From NCBI RefSeq assembly GCF_933775445.1, contig NC_065874.1:1552501-1616500 (forward strand): a stretch of 64,000 nucleotides of DNA, read 5' to 3'. Position 1 is the first letter of the stretch; the number at the start of each line of letters is the position of its first letter. Below are positions 23,801-40,154 of this stretch, in pieces. The notes beneath the pieces were generated by a model. That model did no database searches, was not told where the DNA came from, and was given only the letters and a program-made list of their open reading frames with translations. The translations under genes were made by a program, and so were the position numbers. Source of the DNA: Argentina anserina. Lineage: Eukaryota; Streptophyta; Magnoliopsida; Rosales; Rosaceae.

Positions 23801-26708
23801 TGTAATAACCCGATTTTTCGGGACGAGTTAATCGACTATTTCTAAAGTTATAAGTTTTCGAAAATATTAAATCGTGTTCGTTCCATTTTGTAACGTCGGG
23901 AATCGAAAACGAAAACGTTATCGGAACGCTTAATTTGAAAAACGTTGCGTTTCCGTAACAAATATATCGACTTTTATTCCGTCGATCGTTGGTGAAAACT
24001 TTCTTCACGAAAGATGTAGAGCTCGTCGATACGAGTGCGTGGACATGTGACGCGTTTGAATCGGACGTCGGAGGTGGAAGTTATTAACGATAGAAGTTAG
24101 TTTCCGATTTAGAAACGGGTATATATAGAACTTTTTCTGTTAGAGTTTCCATTTGTGGAAATCCATTTCTCTCTTCTCTCTTTCCGCCTCCCTCTCCCTC
24201 TCTCTCTTTCTCTCTCTTCTCTCTCGCCTCTTCCCCGATTTCTCTCCCTCTCACTCTAGCTTCACCGGCGATTGCGCCGACCGGGCCTCCGTGGACCACA
24301 CCGCACATCCAAGAAGCACCACAAGGCTCTCAGGTCCAAACCCCTAGCACGACGCAGCCCCCCTCGCCATCGCGAAGCCGCGCCATGATCCGAGGCATGC
24401 GCGACTTGCCCCGCCGTGCGAGCAGCCCTCCACCGACACCAGCACTCGACTCTCACCCTCTCCACCCTCCGACGCTGCAGGTGAGCGAGTGCGACGCGAA
24501 TCGAACCATGACAAGCCTCCTCGAAGGATCGAGCATCGCCGACGACCCATTCCTCTCTGACGAGATTTCAACAGCTCCACCGTACGATCTAGGTAAGATT
24601 TGAGGTGATTGTTGTTGTTTGTGATTGTTTGAGTGAAGATTGTGGATTTTGGTTTGATTTTGGAGGAGAATCGGAAGTGTAGAGGAGAATGGAGCACCGC
24701 CACCTTAGGCGGCGCGTGTGAGTGCGTGAGGAGGTGTGGAGATGGCCCTGGCCGTGTAGGAGCGGAGGGGGGAGAAAAGAAAAGTTTTGGAGGCGGCGGT
24801 GGAGTGATACGCGCCGTGACCGGTGTCGGCGCGTGTGCCCCACGCGCGGCCTGCCGGCGGGTGGCGGGTGGCGCGTGTACCCCACGCGCCGCCACGTGCG
24901 GCGGCGTGAATAGTGATTCTGAGAAGGGTATTTAGGTAATTTACTTACGTACGGTAAATGTAATTAAATTTTACGTACGGTAAATGTAATTAAATTTTAC
25001 GTACAGTAAATGTAAATATAAATTACTTTCAGTAATTATAAAAAGTAATTTGTAAAAGATAATTTAGTAAATTTTATTTACTGAGTTTGTATTTACATTT
25101 AAATAGTATGTATACGTACAGAAATACGTAAACATTATGTATACGTACAGAAACAGTATGTATACGTAAATAGTATGAATACGTACAGAAATACGTAAAT
25201 AGTATGTATACGTACAGAAATACGTAAATATTATGTATACGTACAGAAATACGTATTACTATGTGTATTTGTACAGTAACAGTGAATAGTAACTGTGAAC
25301 AGTAAATTCGTAAAACCGAAAATTGCTGAATAGTAACCGATTATTACTGTTTCGGCATTTAAAGGTTTACGAAACGTTTCTAAATTCTTTTCTTATCTTT
25401 TCAAGGTGATCTATAAAGCGAGGAAATGAATTATTTTCGGAAATTGTGGGATTACGCTCGACTCGATAAGGTGAGTAAAATCTCACATATTTACGAATAT
25501 ACCCTCGCGGTGATTCAAGATTTTTGCAAGAGTATTTAATAATGAATTACAACATGTATACAATTTAGTGGATTATATATATACTGTATAATGGTAATAA
25601 GTGCATATATATATAGTTCATTATATTATATACTGTTATTAATTCATTAGAAATGGTCATTTTGATGACGGAAGATTGTGTATTGAGCATGTGTTGTGAA
25701 ATATGACATGTATAAGATATAGTGGACTATATATATATATTGTATAAATGGTAAATAAGTACGAATATATATAGTTTGCTATATAATATACTGTTATGAT
25801 TTTATTGTGATTATATTGAGCATGCGATTGAATTATACAATATGATGTGAGATTATTGTACGTGATTTTTAACATTGAGATTGTTAAAATGTGAATTGTC
25901 TTCAGACCTGATTTTGGTACAATATGATGTGAGATTATTGTACGTGTTTGGCAAGTCGGAACCTAGCCTTTCGCCGGGCAAAAGTTACGATACAGTTAGA
26001 GCTCTAGTCTGTCTGCCTTAGTACTGCATGTGAGGTAACGGGTGGTTATCTGCTCATGGGTACTCAGATTGTTTTGGATGTTGGGTAGCAGGTGGCTATC
26101 CAATATCGGCGGTGTATTACGAGAGGGGTAACAGATGTGTACCAGCGTTGTTGGTACCCGTATTATAAATGCATTTGGGTAACCAAAAGGGTTACTTAAT
26201 TTTCTCATGAGCGTTTCATTTCATATTCCTTTGGAACAACCAGACTGGCTGTCCATTGACTCATGAGGGCATTTATATTTGTTGATTTGTGATTTTTCGT
26301 ATATTTTGATATGCGAATTATATTTTGATTTTACTCATACGAGCTATAAGCTTACCGGGTTTGTGTTTACAATCCCGGTGCACCAATTCGATGGTGTAGT
26401 GGATAACTCTGCAGGTGTGGTTTAGTGGGAATTGACGTACCGCTCAGTGGACTTGAAGTTATATATATCCAGCTGGTGTGAGGATTTTGTGTGACTATCT
26501 TGTGAGTTTGTTGTGAGGATTTCGCAATTCCATTGTTATAATATTGAATTATAATTTGGGTTGTAATAATCGGTTTGACTGAGTTGTATTTTGAACTCAG
26601 AGATGATCCGCTGTGGCATTTTAAATGCTTTCGATTCGTTGAGATTGTTTGGTGTTTAACGACTTTGAAATTCTGAGTTTTTATACTCGAAATTTTGGGG
26701 TCGTTACA
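23801..26708 (+). repeat. 5' LTR, 2908 bp
   Basis: It begins TG and ends CA. It contains a promoter-like TATA stretch, a CT-rich tract (about 24170-24260), a GC-rich segment (about 24700-24905) and a small tandem region built on GTACAGAAATACGTAAATA (about 25090-25260). The 183-codon minus-strand frame across the GC-rich part is a compositional artefact. Compared with the 3' LTR it retains 692 bp (24475-25166) that the latter lacks. Confidence 0.93.
24120..24127 (+). promoter_or_regulatory. Putative LTR TATA box
   Basis: TATATATA followed by GAAC lies upstream of a CT-rich tract. The same arrangement is kept in the 3' LTR (about 30598-30605). By position and composition it is the best candidate for the retrotransposon's core promoter. 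Confidence 0.4.
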
Positions 26709-26710
26709 GT

Positions 26711-26722
26711 TGGTATGAGAGC
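26711..26722 (+). other. Primer binding site, initiator tRNA-Met type
   Basis: TGGTATGAGAGC lies two bases after the LTR end. It matches the common plant LTR-element site TGGTATCAGAGC with one change (C to G). It primes minus-strand DNA synthesis in this class. Confidence 0.8.
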
Positions 26723-26986
26723 CAGGTTGCGTATTTGGCGATTATCAATATCATCCGGGAGCGATGATCCGACTGCAGGCGGGCACCCATCACATGCTCC
26801 TCGGTATTGATATGTTGTCGGGTACGCGAGAGTGTTAGGAGCCATACCATATGGTTTCGTCCTTTAGGGAGTATCGTGATGATACTCCGATGACTCACCT
26901 TCTTATGAAATTCCATGATTGATATCAGTTGGATCTATTTTGTCGAATTCGAGACTTCACATATATGACTGAGTGTTAATTGTTGA

Positions 26987-27199
26987 ATGGTGATGAATTT
27001 GGAAAACGGCCGTGGACAGGGCCGCGGACGGACGAGAGGTCGAGGCCGAGTTAGGGCTGCAGGCCTAGTCCGCAATGTGGAGAACCTTTATGAGGAGGCT
27101 GCTCCACTGGGAAGACAAGTTGATCTTGTTGCTATCGTTAGAGACGATAGTCGTGTGTTGAGGTTGATCAAGGACATGAGTGAGCTGCTAGTGCTGTAA
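26987..27199 (+). pseudogene. gag-like N-terminal fragment
   Basis: The frame opens with an Arg/Gly-rich run (G-R-G-Q-G-R-G-R-T-R-G-R-G), the usual start of plant gypsy gag proteins, then continues for 45 residues before a stop. No nucleocapsid zinc knuckle is seen downstream. The assignment rests on composition and on its position after the primer site. Confidence 0.45.
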
Positions 27200-27486
27200 T
27201 TTCATGACGCTTGGATCATATGGTAGCGGACCATTGGATCGAGACTATTGGGACTTACTTGGTGATGATTGAGTACTCTGGGTTAGAGAAGAGGATGATA
27301 GCCACATTCATTTATTGATAGTTGGCAGTGGAGGGGTTAGGATTGATTCCTACGTCTATGGGAAACTCTTTATGTGTCAATTCGCTTTTGGAGTGTTCCT
27401 CGAAATTGGAGACAATGAAAGGCTTGTCCTATTGTGATTGGAAGTAGATAGTTCTCTGCTTATTTGATAGTGATTACGGACCACAC

Positions 27487-27591
27487 TATGATGTGATCTG
27501 AGGAATTGATTGGTTGAGCCCGCAGTACACGGTGATTGATTGTTTTGATATGGTGGGTTCATTCGTAGACCCAGGAAACCAGAGTTTCGTA
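27487..27591 (+). pseudogene. gypsy protease/RT-linker remnant
   Basis: The plus strand reads Y-D-V-I-stop-G-I-D-W-L-S, then I-D-C and D-P-G-N-Q-S-F. This corresponds to the conserved D-V-I-L-G-M-D-W-L-S ... I-D-C segment between the aspartic protease and reverse transcriptase of plant gypsy elements. One stop codon interrupts it. From about 27700 to 29600 I cannot read reverse transcriptase or RNase H motifs. Confidence 0.6.
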
Positions 27592-29628
27592 TCTTTGACT
27601 CGAGGCGGATAATGCCATGAGAGCTTGAGTCATGGCATATGTTGAGTATGTGGATCTGAAGTAGCTATCACAAACATCGTTGTGATATCAGAGTAAAGCG
27701 AGACGTTTCAGGAGATACTGTGTTATAGCCCCTATAACGAAGACGCCGTATGGATGGGACAAATGAATTCAAAGACTTAATGACTGGTGCGATCAGCTTA
27801 GAGAGGCTACAATACTCTCTGAGTTTGACATGCGATCCAGATACTGGAATGCTAACAGGTGGAGTATATAGTTTCCTATCAGGGCAGAATACTATCAAGG
27901 AGTCTTGATAGAGAGCGTTGACCCTATATTGAGGGATGTTCAGTGTTTAGATGTTGAGGACTAGATTTTAGTTATGCAACTAATCTAGAGATGTGTAGAC
28001 CAAAGGTTGGAGGTGGTTAACGAAAATTTTCGTGACTAGCATCTCTAACGTTTTTGGTAACAGAGTGGTAGGGCGTGTGATACGTGCTTAGGGTGGTAAT
28101 ACAATTATGAAATTGAGATTCACATTTTGTCGACGTGACATTCCAAACTTGTTTTGGTTCGGCTATAGATAATTGATGTTACGCATTGATCTTGGTTGAG
28201 TAAGAAATATAAGGTGCTGGAGAAATCTCAATGTGGCGATAAGAATTAATTATTTGCTAGTTGAGCATTTAAATGAGAACGCTGGTCTTTCAGGATTTAA
28301 TCATTTTGGTATTGGGGATTGGAACTTCACAATGCCACAGGTCCAAACGAAACGCAATGGCGGTGAAGTAACTCTATTAAAAGTAAGGTACGAGATGACC
28401 TTAGCTTAGTGGTGTTTTAACGAATTTCTTTTTTCGTGACAAGCACCTTCCAACTGGTAAAGAAATGGTTGAGAACCACATTTTCTTTTCAAGTACAAGT
28501 GGTGTTAGTGTTGGAGACTTAGAAGTTCTTTTCCCTCTATGCATCCAATTGTTATTGTTGGATAAGGCGAAGTTGACTGAAGTGTTCAACAAGGGATAAA
28601 TTTTACGATAAAGAGTAATCAATTATATTGCTGCTTGCAGAGAAGTATGTTGGCCGAATGTGTTGGCTATGAGAGTTCTTAATGAAAGTAAAGCAACAAC
28701 TGTTTAGAGTGGTGATGTAGCAACCATTTTTGGGTTGATTTTGAGGAGACAGTGGACCCAATAACCGGCTTCGGTTGTTGAATTAATTTCAGAACTTATT
28801 AGTACTACAACGGTGGGGGGAAACCAATACGTTAGATGATGCCACTAGGGCGTTTGCGTGGGACCGTATGTCATGAATTTGAGGCAGGTATGAACCAGGG
28901 GTAAAGTATATCTCGGTTGTGGTTTTGTTGGATTTTGCACTGTAATTCCACCTAATTTTCATGTTCCACCGTTGGGAGATAAATACCTTCTTTGTCTGAA
29001 CCTCAAATTGTGGCATACCACTCATGGAAGCAAGAAGCTGTAATTAATTTTCGACGGTAAGTTTTGGTGAGTGTGATGGGATGCGTGACGCGTCACTCTT
29101 GTGGTGGCGGTAGAGGTCCTTTATTGCCTTGTGCGTATATTAGTCGATTCTCTGGTGAAATTTTTGAGAGTAATTCTTAATCCAAGGTGGTGTTCTGTGG
29201 TGGTTGTGAACTCAATGAATTAAGACTTTTTATCGTGTTGCTGATACAAATATGGTACTTGGGTGAGTATCATGAACGACAAGATTTTGTGGTTATAATA
29301 AGATGATCATGAAAGGAGATTGTTCTGTAAATTGGAAAGAATGGTAGGTTCATGATTCTTCCGATGTATTGAGGTGAAGTCATGAATGTACTGTTGTGGA
29401 TAAAAGTATGATTTCCTTGAAAACCAATGTGTGTGATGCAAGTAGTATGCATGTGTTAAACATTGTTTTAAACTCGTGTTAGATGTCGAGAGTTTTGACC
29501 ATGCTTAGTGGAGAGGGACAAGCTCATGACGCGAGAATTATCTGATAACCGCAAGGGAGTGGTGAATTAGACAACGGGGTATGTTGACATCTCTACCGAG
29601 GACATCATTATAGTTTGGTGACTCACAT

Positions 29629-30240
29629 GTGGCAGTTAATGTTAAAACACGTGACAGATTGTCGGTTTGGAAGAAAGTTGAGGCAATAGAGGATATGCTG
29701 AGAGCTTATAGGCTGGATATGATAGGTAACTGGGAAGATCTTTTTGGGGATCGATTGAGTTGCTTACGACAACAGTTACTGTTCCAGCATCGGTATGGCA
29801 TCTTTGAGACTCTGAAGGTAGACCATGCCGATCACCTATCTGTTGATGCTAAAGTTGGGTGTAATGAGATTTGGCAAGAAAGAAAAGTGGGCTCCTATGT
29901 ATGATGGGCCTTTAAAATTCTCGAGGAAGTGGGAAAACAAACATATCGACTAGCCTTGCCTACTAGCATGTCGGATGTTCACAACATCTTCTACATTTCC
30001 AAGTTGAGGAAGTATGAACCTGATGTGTTGCATGTGTGTGATCATAACACCATTTAGGTGAAGGAAAATGCCACAATCGTTATTAAGCCAGTTGTAATTT
30101 GGATAGATCCACGAGAAGCTTTGGAGGAATGAAGTAGAACTAGTCCAGGTGTGGTGGAGCTATCATGATGAAGGTGATGCAACCTTGGAGCTAGAGTCGA
30201 TTATGAAAACAAGATATCCACAGTTGTTTGTTGAGTAAGC
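29629..30240 (+). pseudogene. gypsy integrase C-terminus and chromodomain-like remnant
   Basis: One frame reads E-D-M-L-R-A-Y-R-L-D with W-E-D-L, the end of the gypsy integrase core. A shift later gives G-P-F-K-I-L-E-E-V-G, Y-R-L-A-L-P, V-H-N-I-F-Y-I-S-K-L-R-K-Y, and finally V-W-W-S-Y-H and E-L-E-S-I-M-K-T-R-Y-P-Q-L-F. That order is typical of chromovirus integrases. Several stops and frameshifts make it non-functional. Confidence 0.8.
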
Positions 30241-30265
30241 TTGAATTTCGGGACGAAATTCCTTT

Positions 30266-30278
30266 AAGGGGGGTAGAA
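30266..30278 (+). other. Polypurine tract
   Basis: AAGGGGGGTAGAA directly precedes the 3' LTR. It follows the usual decayed ending of the polyprotein and serves as the plus-strand primer in this class. Confidence 0.8.
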
Positions 30279-32492
30279 TGTAATAACCCGATTTTTCGGG
30301 ACGAGTTAATCGACTATTTCTAAAGTTATAAGTTTTTGAAAATATTAAATCGTGTTCGTTCCATTTTGTAACGTCGAGAATCGAAAACGAAAACGTTATC
30401 GGAACGCTTAATTTGAAAAACGTTGCGTTTCCGTAACAAATATATCGACTTTTATTCCGTCGATCGTTGGTGAAAACTTTCTTCACGAAAGTTGTAGAGC
30501 TCGTCGATACGAGTGCGTGGACATGTGACGCGTTTGAATCGGACGTCGGAGGTGGAAGTTATTAACGATGGAAGTTAGTTTCCAATTTAGAAACGGGTAT
30601 ATATAGAACTTTTTCTGTTAGGGTTTCCATTTGTGGAAATCCATTTCTCTCTTCTCTCTTTCCGCCTCCCTCTCCCTCTCTCTCTTTCTCTCTCTTCTCT
30701 CTCGCCTCTTCCCCGATTTCTCTCCCTCTCACTCTAGCTTCACCGGCGATTGCGCCGACCGGGCCTCCGTGGACCACACCGCACATCCAAGAAGCACCAC
30801 AAGGCTCTCAGGTCCAAACCCCTAGCACGACGCAGCCCCCCTCGCCATCGCGAAGCCGCGCCACGATCCGAGGCATGCGCGACTTGCCCCGCCGTGCGAG
30901 CAGCCCTCCACCGACACCAGCACTCGACTCTCACCCTCTCCACCCTCCGACGTAAATAGTATGAATACGTACAGAAATACGTAAATAGTATGTATACGTA
31001 CAGAAATACGTAAATATTATGTATACGTACAGAAATACGTATTACTTTGTGTATTTTTACAGTAACAGTGAATAGTAACTGTGAACAGTAAATCCGTAAA
31101 ACCGAAAATTGCTTAATAGTAACCGATTATTACTGTTTCGGCATTTAAAGGTTTACGAAACGTTTCTAAATCCTTTTCTTATCTTTTCAAGGTGTTCTAT
31201 AAAGCGAGGAAATGAATTATCTTCGGAAATTGTGGGATTACGCTCGACTCGATAAGGTGAGTAAAATCTCACATATTTACGAATCTACCCTCGTAGTGAT
31301 TCAAGATTTTTGCAAGAGTATTTAATAATGAATTACAACATGTACACAATTTAGTGGATTATATATATACTGTATAATGGTAATAAGTGCATATATATAT
31401 AGTTCATTATATTATATACTGTTATTAATTCATTAGAAATGGTCATTTTGATGACGGAAGATTGTGTATTGAGCATGTGTTGTGAAATATGACATGTATA
31501 AGATATAGTGGACTATATATATATTGTATAAATGGTAAATAAGTATGAATATATATAGTTTGCTATATAATATACTGTTATGATTTTATTGTGATTATAT
31601 TGAGCATGCGATTGAATTGTACAATATGATGTGAGATTATTGTACGTGATTTTTAACATTGAGATTGTTAAAATGTGAATTGTCTTCAGACCTGATTTTG
31701 GTACAATATGATGTGAGATTATTGTACGTGTTTGGCAAGTCGGAACCTAGCCTTTGGCCGGGCAAAAGTTACGATACAGTTAGAGCTCTAGTTTGTCTGC
31801 CTTAGTACTGCATGTGAGGTAACGGGTGGTTATCTGCTCATGGGTACTCAGATTGTTTTGGATGTTGGGTAGCAGGTGGCTATCCAATATCGGCGGTGTA
31901 TTACGAGAGGGGTAACAGATGTGTACCAGCGTTGTTGGTACCCGTATTATAAATGCATTTGGGTAACCAGAAGGGTTACTTAATTTTCTTATGAGCGTTT
32001 CATTTCATATTCCTTTGGAACAACCAGACTGGCTGTCCATTGACTCATGAGGGCATTTATATTTGTTGATTTGTGATTTTTCGTATATTTTGATATGCGA
32101 ATTATATTTTGATTTTACTCATACGAGCTATAAGCTTACCGGGTTTGTGTTTACAATCCCGGTGCACCAATTCGATGATGTAGTGGATAACTCTGCAGGT
32201 GTGGTTTAGTGGGAATTGACGTACCGCTCAGTGGACTTGAAGTTATTTATCTCCAGCTGGTGTGAGGATTTTGTGTGACTATCTTGTGAGTTTGTTGTGA
32301 GGATTTCGCAATTCCATTGTTATAATATTGAATTATAATTTGGGTTGTAATAATCGGTTTGACTGAGTTGTATTTTGAACTCAGAGATGATTCGCTGTGG
32401 CATTTTAAATGATTTCGATTCGTTGAGATTGTTTGGTGTTTAACGACTTTGAAATTCTGAGTTTTTATACTCGAAATTTTGGGATCGTTACA
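30279..32492 (+). repeat. 3' LTR, 2214 bp, internally deleted
   Basis: It matches the 5' LTR at both ends but lacks 692 bp. CCGACG at about 30948-30953 is joined directly to TAAATAGTATGAATACG, with an ACG microhomology at the two breakpoints. The GC-rich segment and part of the GTACAGAAATACG repeats are gone. The 3' end is followed by the target duplication AATAT. Confidence 0.92.
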
Positions 32493-32666
32493 AATATTAA
32501 CCAACAAAATAATATGAAGATGAAAATATTAGCAGGAAGAAAAAGCTCCCTAACTAGAGCTCTGTGCTATTAAAAGTATGTAGTAACTGTAGAATATTTA
32601 CATACATATTTGTTTGTACCCCATGAATGGATGGACTAGCAAATAGCAGGTAGCAAAAATATGTTG

Positions 32667-36232
<3,566 letters not shown>

Positions 36233-36968
36233 TTAGGAGAGACTCAGACAACTGCAGGCATTCTATGTTGTAGGATCCCAGAAACTAGAAAACGAAGATT
36301 GAAGCGTGTGAAAGGTGTGAAGTCGGCAGAGAGAGTTGGAAGTTTCAACTAATGGGTGGCTTGTGTTGCTTTCCTTCGTTTGTTTAAGTAAAGCTTTTAG
36401 ACTATGGAGGTGGACCTAAACACTGCATATGAAATCGTTTTGGCCTTGACTTACTTACTGGCTTTGTTTCGGTGGTGACAGATGACTGACTGTACGAAGC
36501 TTTGGAGTTATGCAGAGGACTAGAATACGAAGACGAAGGGAATTTAGTTTGTTGAAGTAGACGAGGAATTATTTCAATTGAAAATTACTCAGTAATATTA
36601 ACACATTTTAACTAATTAAAATTTAAATTTTCATATTTTTTATATAAGGACACGAGTCTAAGTTTAAAAAATAAGTAAAACAAAACTAATTAATTAATTA
36701 ATATAAAAAATATCTAAAATATCCTTATTTATGAAAATTACCAAATGACACTCTTACATCTAACAAATTTCTCTCTTCATTTTTTTATTTTTTCCAGCAA
36801 ATTTAAGTTTTCCAGCCAAACCACCGGCAATTTGGATGTGAGCCAATATATAAATTTGTTCCTTGTGTCATGGGATTTCATTTAAGTACCATATTGCATA
36901 TGTTTTGAGAAATTTTAAACTTTTAAATTTTGCTACCAAAAACCACAATAGCAGTTAGTTTCTCATTT
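36233..36968. other. SRK-5 upstream region
   Basis: It contains the presumed promoter and 5' UTR of SRK-5, then AT-rich intergenic DNA. No further gene is recognised. Confidence 0.5.
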
Positions 36969-39900
36969 GACAGTAACAGCTAGAATTCTAGTCGACAGTA
37001 ATAGGTATTTTTCAAGTCGACAGTAGCAGTTAGATTCATAGACGACAGTAACATATACATTCCATGTAACGACCCTAAAATTTCAAGCTTAAAAACTCAA
37101 AATTCTAAAGTCGTTAAACACAAAATAATCTCAAATATATCGAAATCATTAAAGTGTAACAGCGGATCAATTCTGAGTTCTCAATACAACTCAGACAACC
37201 AATTATTACAACCCAAATTATAATCCATACACAAAATGGAAATGTAATAATCCTCACAAATCTCACAAATGAAATTACACAATCTCGCACACAAATCACG
37301 CTAAAACCTCACCACAGTAGGATGCAAATGACTTCAAGCCTCTGTAGTCGTCACTCAACCTCCACTAATCAGCACCTGCGGAATTATCCCATACACCATC
37401 GAATTGGTGCACCGGGATTGTAAACACAAACCCGGTAAGCTTATAGCTCGTATGAGTAAAAAATCAAAATATAATTCGCATATCAAAATATACGAAAAAT
37501 CACAAAACAACAAATATAAATGCCCTCATGAGTCAATGGACAGCCCATCTGGTTGTCCCAAAGAAAAATGAAATGAAGCGCTCATGAGAAAATTAAGTAA
37601 CCCTTCTGGTTACCCAATGCATTTATAATACGGGTACCAAGAACGCTGGTACACATCTGTTACCCCTCTCGTAATACACCGCTGATATTGGGTAGCCACC
37701 CGCTACCCAACATCCAAATAAACTGAGTACCCATGAGCAGATAACCACCCGTTACCTCACATGCAGTACTAAGGCAGACAGACTAGAGCTCTAACTGTAT
37801 CGTAACTTTCGCCCGGCCAAAGGCTAGGTTCCGACTTGCCAAACACGTACAATAATCTCACATCATATTGTACCAATCACGTCCGAAGACAAATCAACAT
37901 TTTAACAATCTCAATGTTAAAAATCACGTACAATAATCTCACATCATATTGTACAATTCAATCGCATGCTCAATATAATCACAATAAAATCATAACAGTA
38001 TATTATATAGCAAACTATATATATTCGTACTTATTTACCATTAATACAATATATATAGTCCACTATATCTTATACATGTCATGTTTCACAACACATGCTC
38101 AATACACAATCTTCCGTCATCAAAATGACCATTTCTAATGAATTAATAACAGTATATAATATAATGAACTATATATATATATGCACTTATTACCATTATA
38201 CAGTATATATATATAATCCACTAAATTTTATACATGTTGTAATTCATTATTAAATACTCTTGTAAAAATCTTGAATCACCGCGAGGGTAGATTCGTAAAT
38301 ATGTGAGATTTTACTCACCTTATCGATTCGAGCGTAATTCCACAATTCCCGATGATAATTCCTTTCCTCGATTTAACGATCACCTTGAAAAGATAAGAAA
38401 AGAATTTTAGAATCGTTTCGTAAACCTTTAAATGCCGAAACAGTAATAATCGGTTACTGTTCAGCAATTTTCGGTTTTACGAAATTACTGTTCAGTGTTA
38501 CTATTCACGGTTACTGTACAAATATACGATTAATACGTATTTTCTGTACGTATACATATTATATACGTATTTCTGTACGTATAAATATTAATACGTATTT
38601 CTGTACGTATAAATATTATTACGTATTTCTGTACGTATAAATATTATATACGTATTTCTGTACATATAAAAATTAATACGTATTTCTGTACGTATAAATA
38701 CTATATACGTATTTCTGTACGTATAAATATTATATGCGTATTTCTGTACATATAAATATTATATACGTATTTCTGTACGTATACGTACTATTGAAATGTA
38801 AATACAATCTCAGTAAATAAAATTTACTAATTACCTTTTACAAATTACTTTTTACATTTACTGAAAGTAATTTATATTTATATTTACCGAAGGTAAAATT
38901 TAATTACATTTACCGTAGTAAATAAAATTTACATTTACATTTAGGTAAATTACTAAAATACCCTTCTGTCAAAACTGCTCACACCGCCACCTCCGGCCGG
39001 CCGCGCGTGGGGCCCACGCGCCGACGCCAACCAAGGCGCGTGTGATGCCACCGCCGCCCCATTTCTCTCCTTTTCTTCTTCCTCCTCCTCCCCGCGGCCT
39101 CACGCCGCCTCATACTCCCTCCTACCAACCTCACGACTTGCAGAAGCTTGGCAACGTCGGGCGTCCTCACGGCGGCGAGTCTCGAGCTGGCGAGCTGAAG
39201 GGTGGCAGCCGTGGTCGTCGCGATGTGGTTGGGCCGAGCGGTGCACGTCACGGCGGCCCTGTGTGGTAGATCGCCGGGGCGATTCTCCGAGGTGAGGGTG
39301 GGAGTGTTTCGGGGAGAGAGAGAAAATGAAAGAGTGAGAGAGAGAGAGAGAGAGAGTTAGGGTCGTGAGGGAGAGGGAGATGGGAGATGAGAGAGAGCTC
39401 GGGGTCGAGAGGGAGGGAAGGTTTCGGGGAGAGAGAGAGAACCGAGGGGGAGAGAGGGGTGAACGGCGGAAATGAAGAGAGAGAGAAGGGTTTCCTGAAA
39501 TGGAAACCCTAAACTCTAAAACATCCTATTTATATTAGTTTCCAAATCGGAAACTAACTTCCGACGTTAATAACTTTTACCTCCGACGTCCGATTCTAAC
39601 GTGTCACATACTCGCGAACTCGTATCGACGAGCTCTACGACTTCTGTGAAGGAAGTTTTCACAACCGATCGACGGAATAAAAGTCGATATATACGTTGCG
39701 GAAACGTAACGTTTTTCAAATTAAACGTTCCGAGAACGTATCCGTCACTCGTTTTATAACATCGCAACCAATCACATTCATTCATATTAAAAATTCCAAA
39801 TTTTATAGAATTCAGATCAAACTTAAAATTGTTTGAAATTTAGGGTTATTACATTCCAAATCGACAGTAGCAGCTAGTTTTTAACTCGACAGTAGCAATT

Positions 39901-39978
39901 AGTTTTTATAGTCGACATTAGCAGTTAGTTTTTATAATCAACAGTAGCATATAACTTCTTCATTAATAGTAGCAAACA
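36969..39978. repeat. ~25 bp minisatellite split by a solo LTR
   Basis: The unit is close to GTCGACAGTAGCAGTTAGTTTTTATA. About four copies lie at 36969-37064 and about five, more degraded, at 39859-39978. The solo LTR at 37065-39853 was inserted inside the array, since the same unit flanks both sides. Confidence 0.7.
37065..39853 (-). mobile_element. Solo LTR, same family as the 23.8-32.5 kb element
   Basis: The reverse complement starts TGTAATAACCCTAAATTTC and ends TCGTTACA, and follows the 5' LTR along its length. It is flanked by the 5 bp duplication TTCCA (37060-37064 and 39854-39858). There is no interior sequence or second LTR, so it is the product of LTR-LTR recombination. It is more diverged from the 23.8 kb LTR than that element's two LTRs are from each other. 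Confidence 0.92.
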
Positions 39979-40154
39979 CTATGAGTCAAAGAGGGGTAAA
40001 AAATAAAAAAAATTTATGACATGTGACAACTTGTCATCATTTGGTCCTTATTTGGAAATTTTGGTCCTTAATTTCCTTTATCAAATTATATAGTGAGTTA
40101 TTTGTAAACTAAATTATTGTCTGATACGTTTGAGTAGTTTGTTATTATTTCAAT
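39979..40154. other. Intergenic spacer
   Basis: No gene is recognised. The last nine bases, TATTTCAAT (40146-40154), are the left target duplication of the foldback element. Confidence 0.5.

Larger units (their letters stand above)
23801..32492 (+). mobile_element. Ty3/gypsy chromovirus-like LTR retrotransposon, degenerate
   Basis: Two long direct LTRs start TGTAATAACCCG and end TCGTTACA. They are flanked by the 5 bp duplication AATAT (23796-23800 and 32493-32497). A primer binding site like that for initiator tRNA-Met follows the 5' LTR, and a purine tract precedes the 3' LTR. The 3.57 kb interior keeps a gag-like Arg/Gly start, a protease/RT-linker remnant, an integrase remnant and a chromodomain-like end, in gypsy order. 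Frameshifts and stops are everywhere and no RT core is readable, so it is not autonomous. The two LTRs differ by only about 1 percent in the parts I compared, so the insertion is fairly young. Confidence 0.92.

Noticed and set aside
24344..24935. A 183-codon frame and several overlapping frames in the GC-rich part of the 5' LTR
   Set aside because: Open frames overlap on both strands of a GC-rich, low-complexity LTR segment. The composition explains them, and the segment is deleted in the 3' LTR.
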